A model generated the notes under the pieces. It was not told the origin of the DNA, made no database searches, and saw nothing but the letters and a program-made list of their open reading frames with translations. The translations under genes were made by a program, and so were the position numbers. Shown in pieces: positions 17,806 through 26,901 of a stretch of 64,000 nt of DNA; the stretch's first letter is position 1; the number at the start of each line of letters is the position of its first letter. Source of the DNA: Gleimia hominis (GTDB lineage: Bacteria > Actinomycetota > Actinomycetes > Actinomycetales > Actinomycetaceae); contig NZ_CP126963.1 in NCBI RefSeq assembly GCF_002871945.2, positions 434,001 to 498,000 on the forward strand, written 5' to 3'.

Positions 17806-18050
17806 TTCAGTAACGGTGCCGCGCTTGCCGCAATATCATCCGCGTCTGGCCCCACCACAATCTGGACAGCAGGCCCAACTTTCACAACCCCAAACGCACC
17901 GGCAGCCTTCAAGGTCTCGTCATTAACACGGTCCACGTCGTTCACTCGGGCACGTATGCGCGTGATACACGCTTGCAGTGAGGCGATATTATCGACGCCC
18001 CCCAACCCCTCAACGATTGCTTTCGCGGATTGTTCATATGCTGCACCCAT
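17802..18050 (-). CDS. Stand-alone PTS EIIB component, glucose family
   Basis: 82-residue EIIB domain with phosphocysteine Cys28 in LQACITRIRARV and the terminal FGVVKVGPAVQIVVGPDA segment. AAGGAG precedes the ATG by six bases. It is the first gene of a two-gene EIIB-EIIA unit. Its similarity in length and motif to the EIIB upstream of malQ (14761-15027) suggests old duplication, but the two differ at most positions. Confidence 0.9.
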   Translation of the reverse strand: MGAAYEQSAKAIVEGLGGVDNIASLQACITRIRARVNDVDRVNDETLKAAGAFGVVKVGPAVQIVVGPDADDIAASAAPLLK

Positions 18051-18113
18051 AGTGACTCCTTGACCGAAATAACGTTACTACTACTAGGTTACCGCGAACG
18101 TGGGATTAACCAC

Positions 18114-18143
18114 GGGTGGTTGAAGGCGCGCCTTCAACCACCC
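18114..18143. terminator. 30-bp perfect palindrome after pepN
   Basis: Fifteen bases (GGGTGGTTGAAGGCG) are followed directly by their exact reverse complement. It starts 9 bases after the pepN stop on the minus strand and lies upstream of the EIIB-EIIA pair. As RNA it folds into one long stem with a tiny loop. It may end pepN transcription, though no T tract follows. A protein-binding operator for the PTS genes is the alternative. Confidence 0.7.
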
Positions 18144-18151
18144 ATAGCGAC

Positions 18152-20701
18152 CTACCGGCACAGCTGGGCTTTCACTGCGCGTTCCGCCTCCGCAGTTTCT
18201 TCACTCACCAGGCGACGCAACCCCGCGGGCGCATCCTCATTCGCATCCAACCAGTCGTAACCTGCTTTCACCACGTCCAAGTCCGCCAACCGGCCCGCAA
18301 GCATCGTGGGGAACCCTAGGAGCACAATGTCTTGTGCCGTGTGGTTTGTGTTCAGTTCCCATACTTCACGTAGCGCGTCGAAATACTGAGGTACGTGGGC
18401 GCGGTAAAGCTCCGGAGCAGCGATCGCATTCGCCCAGTATCCGCGTCCAAGCGCGATGCGCATATCATTCGACAAGTCGCGGTCAAATACCACGTCCTTA
18501 AACGCCTTGTCTTTCACTCCCTGCTCGGCCACAGACGCGCGGGCTTGCGCAGCTTTCTGCGCGCCGGTGAGAGTCTGGTCCGTGCTGGTCATCTGCGCAA
18601 TCTGGGTTTCTCCTGCGACCCCATTGCGCACCGAGCTCAGCAGCAGTGTCCACCGCATGTCCGCATCGGTGGGAAGCCCAACCAACGTGGCTTTTCCAGT
18701 GCGGAGGTTTTCAATATCGCCAGCCTGCTCTTTCGTTGCCCGCGCTGCCGCGGCAGCGGTCAGCAACCGCTGTGCGTCCGTACCTGCAGCTGCGGAACGC
18801 GCCAGTAACAGTAAGCGTTGCGCCACAGCGTTTGCCACTTCCTCACGTTCATCAGTGGGGAGGTAAAGGGAAACTGCGGTATTAATATGACGTAACAACA
18901 GGTTGAGGATCATCATGGAATCCTCACCGGTCAGGGCGGACAAAGCCATGTCAATGTACTGGCGGGCTGGCATTTGCGCATCCCGAACCATATCCCACGC
19001 GGATGCGAGAACCACGCCGCGCGTCAACGATGAAGGGAACTGCGCAATGTGTTCGGTTGCGAACGCCAGGGACTGCTCGTCAAGGCGAATCTTCGCGTAC
19101 GCCAAATCCCCGTCATTGACCAAGATCAGATCCGGACGCGGTAAACCAACTGCGGATTCCACCGGGGTTTCGTCGCCTTCAACATCAAGTTCCTCGTGGA
19201 AAACCTGCTGTACCTGCCCATCAACAAGGGAATAACCCGCGACCGCTAACCGGTGGGGCCGAAGCGAGGAACCGGGCGTGAATGGTTCTTGTTTGACCGC
19301 GAGGCGCACAATCTTCCCGGCCTCACTCGTTTCCACGACCGGACTGAGCAAGGTCACCCCCGCTTCTTCTAACCAGACTTTCGCCCACCCCCGCAAGTCG
19401 CGCCCAGATGCCGCTTCTAGCTTGCCCATGAGGTCCGGCAGCGTCGTATTCTTCCACGCGTGCTCCGCGATGTAGGCCCGCAAGCCCTCGAAAAACTGGT
19501 CGCGCCCCACGTAAGACACGAGCTGACGCAACACCGCAGCCCCTTTAGCGTACGTGATGCCGTCGAAGTTAACTTCTACATCCTCCAGGTCGCGGATAGG
19601 CGCGACAATCGGGTGGGTGGAAGGCAACTGGTCTTGGGTCAAACCCCAATCCTTGCGGGCCATGAACCCTGTCCACGCATCCTGCCACTGCTCCGTGCCT
19701 TCCGCTAGGCACAGGTGCGACATGAACTCGGCGAACGACTCGTTTAGCCACAGGTCGTTCCACCACTGCATGGTCACCAAGTCACCGAACCACATGTGCG
19801 CCAACTCATGCAGTACCGTGTTCGCCAGGTTCTCCAACTGCGCGGCCGTGGGTTTAGACCGGTACACGTACTCGTCCCGGAACGTCACGCAACCCGCATT
19901 CTCCATGGCGCCCGCGTTGTATTCTGGCACAAAAATCTGATCGTACTTGCGGAACGGGTACGCGCGCCCGTATTCGCGTTCAAAGAATTTGAATCCAGCG
20001 CGAGTCACATCCATGACCCACTCGGCGTCCAAATGTTCCAGCAGTGACTGGCGGCAATACACTCCAAGGTCGATGGTGCGCCCGTCCGCACTTGTCAGTG
20101 TGCCGGTCTTGCCCACGTATGGGCCCGCCACGATCGCAGTGATGTAACTGGAAATCTGCTCGGATGCCGAGAAATCCCACACCTTACTCCCGTTTTCCTC
20201 CCGGGGCGTTGGCGTGGGGGAGTTAGAGAACACCACCCACTCCGAGGGCGTACGCACGTGGAACGTGAACTGCGCCTTCATGTCTGGCTGTTCAAACACT
20301 GCGAATACCCGCCGAGAATCGGGGACCTCAAACTGGGAATAGCAGTAATCCAACCCATCCGCCGGATCTGTGAAGCGGTGCAACCCCTCCCCGGTATGCA
20401 TGTACCGACAGGTGGCTTGAATGGTGACCGTATTCTTATCCTTCAGACCAGTTAGGTGCACGCGTGAATCCGAAAAACTATCCACGGGCCGGGCCTCACC
20501 GTTTACCGTGAGCTCGGTGACCTCATCGGCAATCAAATCCAAAAACGTCTCATCCGCACCCGCGATATCGAACTGGACGGTAGACGTAGACTGGAACGTC
20601 TTATCGTCACCCGTTAAATCCAGGTGAATATCGTAATCATAAACGGTGACGGCGCGTGAACGAGCCGCTGCTTCTTCTTTCGTTAGATTCTGACCCGGCA
20701 C
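18152..20701 (-). CDS. pepN: Aminopeptidase N (M1 family)
   Basis: Zinc metallopeptidase that removes N-terminal residues from peptides in the cytosol. The 849 residues match the actinobacterial PepN length. The N-terminal beta-domain runs to about residue 190. The substrate-recognising GAMEN motif is at 264-268, the zinc site HELAH at 298-302 with the third ligand Glu321 in WLNESFAEF, and a long helical ERAP1-like C-domain follows. No signal peptide is seen. It lies head-to-tail with another large zinc peptidase (M13) 62 bases upstream; both probably serve peptide nutrition. Confidence 0.96.
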   Translation of the reverse strand: MPGQNLTKEEAAARSRAVTVYDYDIHLDLTGDDKTFQSTSTVQFDIAGADETFLDLIADEVTELTVNGEARPVDSFSDSRVHLTGLKDKNTVTIQATCRYMHTGEGLHRFTDPADGLDYCYSQFEVPDSRRVFAVFEQPDMKAQFTFHVRTPSEWVVFSNSPTPTPREENGSKVWDFSASEQISSYITAIVAGPYVGKTGTLTSADGRTIDLGVYCRQSLLEHLDAEWVMDVTRAGFKFFEREYGRAYPFRKYDQIFVPEYNAGAMENAGCVTFRDEYVYRSKPTAAQLENLANTVLHELAHMWFGDLVTMQWWNDLWLNESFAEFMSHLCLAEGTEQWQDAWTGFMARKDWGLTQDQLPSTHPIVAPIRDLEDVEVNFDGITYAKGAAVLRQLVSYVGRDQFFEGLRAYIAEHAWKNTTLPDLMGKLEAASGRDLRGWAKVWLEEAGVTLLSPVVETSEAGKIVRLAVKQEPFTPGSSLRPHRLAVAGYSLVDGQVQQVFHEELDVEGDETPVESAVGLPRPDLILVNDGDLAYAKIRLDEQSLAFATEHIAQFPSSLTRGVVLASAWDMVRDAQMPARQYIDMALSALTGEDSMMILNLLLRHINTAVSLYLPTDEREEVANAVAQRLLLLARSAAAGTDAQRLLTAAAAARATKEQAGDIENLRTGKATLVGLPTDADMRWTLLLSSVRNGVAGETQIAQMTSTDQTLTGAQKAAQARASVAEQGVKDKAFKDVVFDRDLSNDMRIALGRGYWANAIAAPELYRAHVPQYFDALREVWELNTNHTAQDIVLLGFPTMLAGRLADLDVVKAGYDWLDANEDAPAGLRRLVSEETAEAERAVKAQLCR

Positions 20702-20763
20702 TATAACCTCCTAGGTCCGCGTTGAGTGGGATGCCAGTCTAATTACTACTAGTCTGCCACGTT

Positions 20764-22740
20764 TCACCAAATGGTGACACGTTTGCTGGGATCTATCCAC
20801 ATGGCGTCACCGGCTTCGACCCCGAAAGTTTCGTAGAACAGGTCGAGGTTCGAAAGTACCCCGTTGCACCTGAACTCTGACGGTGAATGCGGATCAATTG
20901 CCAACAGTTGGATAGCCATTTCGTCGCGTGTTTTCGCCCGCCAAATACGCGCCCAAGAGTAAAAGAATTGTTCGGGCGCGCTCATTTGTGCTCGCTTCTC
21001 ATCCTCCAGTGATGCCCCGCGTTGGTCCAGTTCAATCAAATATGCCTTCCACGCGATTGATGCGCCCCCTAAATCGCCGATGTTCTCTCCGATAGTGAAC
21101 GCGCCGTTCACGCGGTGGGAGTCATCCAGCTGGGCGGGGGAGTACTGGTTGTACTGCTCAATCAGAGCTTTTGTGCGGGTTTCAAACTCCGCGCGGTCCC
21201 GGTCGGTCCACCAGTTGTTGAGCTTACCCTGCCCGTCGTATTGGGAACCCTGGTCGTCAAACCCATGCCCAATCTCGTGGCCAATCACAGCGCCGATCCC
21301 ACCGTAGTTCACGGCGTCCGGCACGTCGGGGTCAAAGAACGGGGGTTGTAAAATAGCGGCTGGGAACACGATTTCGTTACGCAGCGGGTGGTAGTAGGCA
21401 TTAACGGTTTGCGGGGTCATGAACCACTGCGCCGGATCTACGGGTTTCCCCACCTTTTCTAGATCGTAGTCCGTGTCGAACGCCGCGGTGTTACGCACAG
21501 TTTCTAACAGTGTTTGGCCTACAGCTAGTTTCTCGTAGCTGCGCCACTTGTCGGGGTACCCAATTTTTGGGGTGAACGCCTCGAGCTTGTCGAGTGCCCG
21601 CGCCTTTGTTTCCTCTCCCATCCACGTTAGGTTCGTGATTGAATCGCGGTAAGCCTCAATCAGAGTGTCCACTAGCTCCAGCATTTTCTGCTTGTGCTCC
21701 GGTGGAAAGTGCTGCGCTACGTAGAGTTGTCCAAGGGCTTCCCCCATGGATGCTTCCACCAGGCTCACACCGCGTTTCCAACGTGGCCGCTGTTCCTGCG
21801 CGCCCGTCAGGGCCTGTTTGAATGCGAATGCGGCCTCAACGAAATCTTCGGGTAGGAAGGCTGCGCGCGCGGATAGTACCGCCGCAGTTAACCACCGCTT
21901 CAAAGCGGCCAGTTCCTCTTCTTCCCAAAGCTTCGCGACTGCCTCTAAAAACGGGGGTTGCCCCACGTTCACAACGCCGTCGTCAGCTGGTTCGAATCCC
22001 ACCCCAGCGAGCCATTCCTGCCACGGGAATTGCGGGTAGTCGCTCTTGATTTTGGCCCACGTGGTTGGGTTGTTTGTTTTTTGCGCGTCGCGGCAGGTGA
22101 CGTTGTCCCAGTGGTGTTTAGCCACTTGGGTTTCGAATTTAAGGATATTCGTTGCAAAGTCGCTGTCGCTGAGCCCCGCCAGCTGCGCAAGGCGGTCGTT
22201 TAGTTCTACGTAGGCGTCGCGGATGGGGCCGTATTGGTCTTCGCGGTAGTACGCTTCGTCAGGCAGTCCGATTCCCGCCTGTGTCAGGTAGGGAATGTTC
22301 ATGGTCGGGTCGTTCAGGTCCGATTCCACGTACAGGCCGATCAACCCATTCACGCCCGTGCGGTTTAACCGGCCCATGGTGTTGGCCAGTTCTTTCTTGT
22401 CTTGCGCTTGTTCTATTAGCTTGAGGTCCGGTCTGAGCGGTTCCGTGCCCGCTGTCTCGATGCTGTCGGTATCCATGAACTGCGCGTAGAGGCGTGCCAT
22501 TTTCGCTTCGTCCTGGTTTTCTGACGAGGAATCGAGTGCCTCGATTATTTCCCGAACTGCGGCTTCCGCTTCGTCGCGGAGGCGGTAAAACTCCCCGTCC
22601 GCTGGTCGGTCTGCAGGAATCTCGTGGTGGGTGAGCCACTGTCCGTTTGCGTGGCGGAAGAAATCTTCTCGCGGTGAAATGGACTCGTCCAGGACTGCGG
22701 GGTCTTTAAGGTATGAAGGGTCTTTAGTCATGTGAGCCAT
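20764..22740 (-). CDS. pepO: M13-family zinc endopeptidase (PepO/neprilysin-like)
   Basis: Oligopeptide endopeptidase of the neprilysin family. The 658 residues contain the N-terminal peptidase M13 domain and the catalytic domain with HEIGH near residue 490 and the third zinc ligand in GENIGDLGG about 60 residues later. The conserved NAYYHPLRNEIVFPAAIL strand precedes them. The protein ends in a Trp, as usual for M13. There is no signal peptide or N-terminal membrane anchor, so unlike neprilysin it is probably cytosolic, like PepO of lactic acid bacteria. Start ATG 22740; a second ATG three codons in is possible. Confidence 0.95.
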   Translation of the reverse strand: MAHMTKDPSYLKDPAVLDESISPREDFFRHANGQWLTHHEIPADRPADGEFYRLRDEAEAAVREIIEALDSSSENQDEAKMARLYAQFMDTDSIETAGTEPLRPDLKLIEQAQDKKELANTMGRLNRTGVNGLIGLYVESDLNDPTMNIPYLTQAGIGLPDEAYYREDQYGPIRDAYVELNDRLAQLAGLSDSDFATNILKFETQVAKHHWDNVTCRDAQKTNNPTTWAKIKSDYPQFPWQEWLAGVGFEPADDGVVNVGQPPFLEAVAKLWEEEELAALKRWLTAAVLSARAAFLPEDFVEAAFAFKQALTGAQEQRPRWKRGVSLVEASMGEALGQLYVAQHFPPEHKQKMLELVDTLIEAYRDSITNLTWMGEETKARALDKLEAFTPKIGYPDKWRSYEKLAVGQTLLETVRNTAAFDTDYDLEKVGKPVDPAQWFMTPQTVNAYYHPLRNEIVFPAAILQPPFFDPDVPDAVNYGGIGAVIGHEIGHGFDDQGSQYDGQGKLNNWWTDRDRAEFETRTKALIEQYNQYSPAQLDDSHRVNGAFTIGENIGDLGGASIAWKAYLIELDQRGASLEDEKRAQMSAPEQFFYSWARIWRAKTRDEMAIQLLAIDPHSPSEFRCNGVLSNLDLFYETFGVEAGDAMWIDPSKRVTIW

Positions 22741-22764
22741 TCTACAGCCAGAAATGGTATTGAA

Positions 22765-22829
22765 CAGGGGCTTGGTTGATGCCCGTGCAGGTGAACTAGT
22801 TATTCACCCCGTGCCCAACCAAGCCCCTG
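22765..22829 (-). terminator. Terminator hairpin after the secreted-protein genes
   Basis: A perfect 14-bp outer stem (CAGGGGCTTGGTTG with its complement at 22816-22829) encloses a second stem (GGTGAA with TTCACC). It lies directly after the stop of the exported-protein gene at 22846 and before pepO. Confidence 0.75.
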
Positions 22830-22845
22830 GTGCGCAAAAGCAGTG

Positions 22846-23444
22846 TTAGAACAGTCCGGGTAGTTTCTTCCCGCTGTCCGAAACCGTTGCGGTGCGTGAA
22901 TCCACATTCTGGTCGTTGCTGGTGGAGGTGTCGCCTTCCAGGCGGCCTTCCTGCGTGACGGTGATGTAGTTAACGATGCGTCCTTCTTTGGTGAGTCCAT
23001 CACCGAAGTCGAGGTTCGCGATCAGCTGGTCCTCACCCTTCTTAATCGGGTTGGAGAGGGTGACGAGGAATGAGCGCGTGGAGGTTTTCTCGTTGAACCC
23101 AAGGTCGCGCGTGTATGCGCCGTTGAACCAGCCCGGGGTAATGAGTCGGTCTACACCCTTGGGGCCAGAAGCGGTTTTGACGTCAATGCGGAAGCTGACG
23201 ATGGGGAACTCGCCGTAGTAGCGGTCGGTGCCTACGTTCTTTACGTGCACTGCAACTAGGCCGGCGTAACCGGGAGCTTTAGCGCTTGAAACCTGCAGGT
23301 TCGGCGCGAGGTCCAGCGCAGCCTGCTGGGCGGGAGCAGGTTCTGGTGCCTGGTCCGCAGCGGTGGCAACACCGGCGCCCGCGACAGCGGTGGTTGCAAG
23401 TAGAGTTAGTGCGGTGGCGCTTAGTTTAGAGAAGAATTTTTCAT
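22846..23444 (-). pseudogene. Exported protein gene, out of frame at an A5 tract next to its start codon
   Basis: An ATG at 23444 with a GAGGG ribosome site opens a frame that stops after seven codons. The frame one base off runs from the same place to the stop at 22846 with no other usable start before a GTG at 23250. If the five A bases after ATG (23437-23441) were six, the product would begin MKKFFSKLSATALTLLATTA. That is a classic signal peptide with a likely cut after GVATA, followed by a Pro/Ala-rich spacer and an Ig-like domain with VAVHVKNVGTDRYYGEFPI: about 199 residues. I do not recognise the mature domain. It is 37 bases downstream of another exported-protein gene, probably co-transcribed. 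Phase variation, mutation or a sequencing error could each explain the shift. Confidence 0.75.
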
Positions 23445-23481
23445 TTTAGTTATCCCTCAATCTTTCGTCCGTGCGTGCCGA

Positions 23482-24183
23482 TTAGTGCGAGTCAGCAGGG
23501 TTGTTGTAGAGCTTTACGGTTACCTGGTTCTTGACGGGCACGTTGGCGCGCCACGCGGTCGGGTTCGACCAGGTGCCGTTCGGCTTGCAGTACTGCTGCG
23601 TGCCGGTCATCGCGATGGTGCGGAAGCCGTAGGTGGCTTCGCCGGTGTAACCAGCGGGGACGTCGTACGGGCCAACAGTTTGGCCGATGTTCCAAGACAG
23701 CGAGTAGGAGGCAGAACCACCGATTTCTTTAGCGAGTGAGTAGGCGATACCCCAGTTGCTGCCCGCAGTCTTGTCGTCTTTAGATGCGGAAGCGTTGCCG
23801 CCAAGGTTAATGTCTAGGCTTTCTTTCTCTGAGCCGTTTACAGAGATGGAAATGCTCTGGGTCTTAGAAAGGTCCTGTGTCAGAGGGATGGTTGCCTGCG
23901 TGCTGTTCGTCGTGGAAATGGTTCCGATCGGGAGGAACTTGTCCGTCACCTTGTAGATGGTGGTGCGGTGATCTTCCCAGGGGTTGCAGACCGGCCGGGG
24001 GTTAAGCACGTTGGCCTTTAAGTGGTCCGAACCGTGTGTCGTGTGCACGATCGGCAGGTTCGGGTTGGTCTGCGGCGTTTCCGGATAGGTGTTCTCGATC
24101 GTTTCCGCGCTCGCTGGGAAAGCGGCAAGTGCGGTCAGTGCAACGGACCCGAGAACGGCGAATAGCTTTTGGCTCTTCTTCAT
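23482..24183 (-). CDS. Secreted protein, possibly beta-pore-forming (aerolysin/ETX-MTX2-like)
   Basis: 233-residue exported protein. The start at 24183 has AAGGAG seven bases upstream; an extension to 24225 has no site. A signal peptide (MKKSQKLFAVLGSVALTALA) ends in PASA, with cleavage before ETIE. The mature part has long Ser/Thr-rich alternating stretches (QSISISVNGSEKESLDINLG, then GGSASYSLSWNIGQTV), a VPAGYTGEATYGF segment, and two Cys (CNPWED and QQYCKPNG) that could pair. Alternating polar strands followed by a VPAG-type turn resemble the insertion region of aerolysin/ETX-MTX2 pore-formers. This is a resemblance, not an identified family. The gene leads a two-gene unit with the A-tract-shifted gene. 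Confidence 0.8.
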   Translation of the reverse strand: MKKSQKLFAVLGSVALTALAAFPASAETIENTYPETPQTNPNLPIVHTTHGSDHLKANVLNPRPVCNPWEDHRTTIYKVTDKFLPIGTISTTNSTQATIPLTQDLSKTQSISISVNGSEKESLDINLGGNASASKDDKTAGSNWGIAYSLAKEIGGSASYSLSWNIGQTVGPYDVPAGYTGEATYGFRTIAMTGTQQYCKPNGTWSNPTAWRANVPVKNQVTVKLYNNPADSH

Positions 24184-24672
24184 TGCAACTCCTTGACGGT
24201 ATGTATTCTGCATGGAAGAAGCCATCGCCCGTATTCGCCTAGCGGTAACCGCTTTTCTTGAGGTCCGCGTGTCCCTCAGGTTGAATGCGGCTACTTTGCT
24301 TGGCGGAACGGTGGCTCCCGCAAATACAATAGCTTGGGTCGTTGGTCCTCGCCACTGGAATAGAGACGAAAACCATATTTAATCCGAAAATACGGCTAAT
24401 TTGTTACCTAATGAGCCCGATTGTGTTTCGTATTTGTTAAATGCAGATGCGAAATCGTTGAGTATTAGTTGAGTTTTGCGCTCGCAACAGCGGGGTTAGT
24501 CACTAAATAGACATTATCAGTCATTAAATAAGCATTAAACGATCAGTGAGCGGATTTTCTTGGGAAGTATTTAAATTCCCGAGGTTCCCTCGTCTCTTTC
24601 AGAAACAACTGCTCTCAGGCTGATTCAGCTTTTTACTACCGCGCAGATTGACTTAGCTCTTTACGATTTGAA
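24184..24672. other. Long AT-rich upstream region of the secreted-protein genes
   Basis: About 490 bases separate the secreted-protein start from tRNA-Gly. It is clearly richer in A and T than its surroundings (especially 24370-24570) and holds no supported ORF. It contains the 21-bp-spaced direct repeats listed separately. A weak minus-strand promoter candidate (TTGCGA, 17 bases, TACTCA) falls close to them. A long leader or a regulated promoter is likely. Confidence 0.5.
24498..24537. promoter_or_regulatory. Direct repeat pair with 21-bp spacing upstream of the secreted-protein genes
   Basis: AGTCACTAAATAGACATTA at 24498 and AGTCATTAAATAAGCATTA at 24519 differ at three positions and are offset by 21 bases, two helical turns. 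This geometry is typical of response-regulator binding sites. They lie about 315-355 bases upstream of the ATG at 24183. Confidence 0.55.
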
Positions 24673-24746
24673 TGGAGCGAGTGAGGAGAATCGAACTCCC
24701 ATCATCAGCTTGGAAGGCTGAGGTTTTACCACTAAACTACACTCGC
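24673..24746 (-). tRNA. tRNA-Gly (anticodon TCC)
   Basis: On the minus strand the acceptor GCGAGTG pairs with CACTCGC. The anticodon stem TCAGC/GCTGA holds loop CTTCCAA with anticodon TCC, and the T-loop is TTCGATT. The CCA end is encoded (TCCA at 24673-24676). Confidence 0.96.
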
Positions 24747-24842
24747 AGTTCGACCGGTTGCCCGATCGGGTAGTGAAAACTCTACCGGAAAAACCCCGAG
24801 TTGTGAAATCAGGGGTCAGTATGGGTAAGATATCACCTGTCG

Positions 24843-25803
<961 letters not shown>

Positions 25804-25832
25804 GCAATTGAAGCTACCACCACCACCGGTCG

Positions 25833-26576
25833 CTACTTGCTTCCCATGCGTTTAGTTACTGTGTGCGTGGCCTGCTCGACCGGGCGGATAATCATCGTGT
25901 CCACATTGAAATGTGGCGGAAGGTTCAGCGTCCACGTCACGGCCTCAGCCACGTCCTCAGCGGTTAACGGTTTCTCAACCCCCTCATAAACCGCGTCAGC
26001 AGCTTCTTGCGAACCCAAACGATTCAACGAAAACTCCGGAGTGTGCACCATTCCCGGGGCGATCTCAATCAGCCGAACCGGCTCGCCTACAAGCTCTTGA
26101 CGTAACGTGGTGACGATCGCCCGTTCCGCGTGTTTCGCGGCCACGTAGCCGCCACCACCCGGATACGTCCCGTGCGCCGCAGTGGAAGTGAGGAACAGCA
26201 AGGTTCCCCCGTGCTTGCGCAACTGGGGGAGGAAGGCTTTAGAAACCCTGAGGGCAGAGAGGGCGTTCACGTCAAACATCGTCTGCCAACGTTCCACCTG
26301 CGCATCCGCAACCGAATCCACACCGATCGCCCCACCGGCAATGTTCGCGACCGCATCGACCTGGCCGATACCGTGCGCGTAATCCACTAATGCAGCCACG
26401 TCCTCATCTTTAGTGAGGTCCGCTGTGAAATACTCACACCCAATTTGTTCCGCCAGTTCGTGCAAACGTTCTTCACGCCGCGCCACAGCGAGAACCTGCC
26501 AACCCTGCTGCTTCAACTGCTCGGCAGTGGATCGGCCAATCCCAGATGAGGCTCCCGTAACTACTGCAAAACTCAT
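25833..26576 (-). CDS. Short-chain dehydrogenase/reductase (SDR)
   Basis: Classical SDR of 247 residues with a Rossmann fold. The cofactor loop TGASSGIGRS lies at residues 7-16. The NAG-type motif appears as NIAGGAIG, the catalytic Ser in LTSTAAHG, and the active-site pair as YVAAKHA (Tyr and Lys four apart). The Arg/Arg-Glu after the second strand (VARREERL) suggests NADPH preference. YdfG-like serine/3-hydroxy acid dehydrogenases have this length and shape, but the substrate is not determined. It stands alone between the permease and the divergent tig gene. Confidence 0.9.
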   Translation of the reverse strand: MSFAVVTGASSGIGRSTAEQLKQQGWQVLAVARREERLHELAEQIGCEYFTADLTKDEDVAALVDYAHGIGQVDAVANIAGGAIGVDSVADAQVERWQTMFDVNALSALRVSKAFLPQLRKHGGTLLFLTSTAAHGTYPGGGGYVAAKHAERAIVTTLRQELVGEPVRLIEIAPGMVHTPEFSLNRLGSQEAADAVYEGVEKPLTAEDVAEAVTWTLNLPPHFNVDTMIIRPVEQATHTVTKRMGSK

Positions 26577-26901
26577 TTTTACACCCCCGCGTGCTAGTCG
26601 TAACCTTTATTCCAGCCTAAACGCTTACCCACGGGCATAGCGAAACTTACTTGCGGGCGCTTTCAAATCGAGCTGCCGAACTCAACTGCGAAACCGAGCG
26701 CTTTAAACCCAACTCCGCGACCAGGAGCCGCCGGATATCATCCACGCAATACTGGTTGACGTATTAAATACCGGGGGCCGTATTAATTGCGTCACCAAAA
26801 ATGTGGGGGCATGAGGAAATTTGCGCGCAATTGACATAGGATAAACGCGTTGTAAGGCGCCGAAAGGCCAATAAGTCTATCTGATACTGGAGTGCGTGCA
26901 C
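26577..26901. other. Gap between the SDR gene and tig
   Basis: No ORF here looks coding. GCGCTTTCAAATC... and GCGCTTTAAACCC... near 26659 and 26699 form a weak 40-bp-spaced similarity. A TTGACA hexamer near 26831 may be the -35 of the tig promoter, but I find no convincing -10 at the right distance. Confidence 0.4.
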
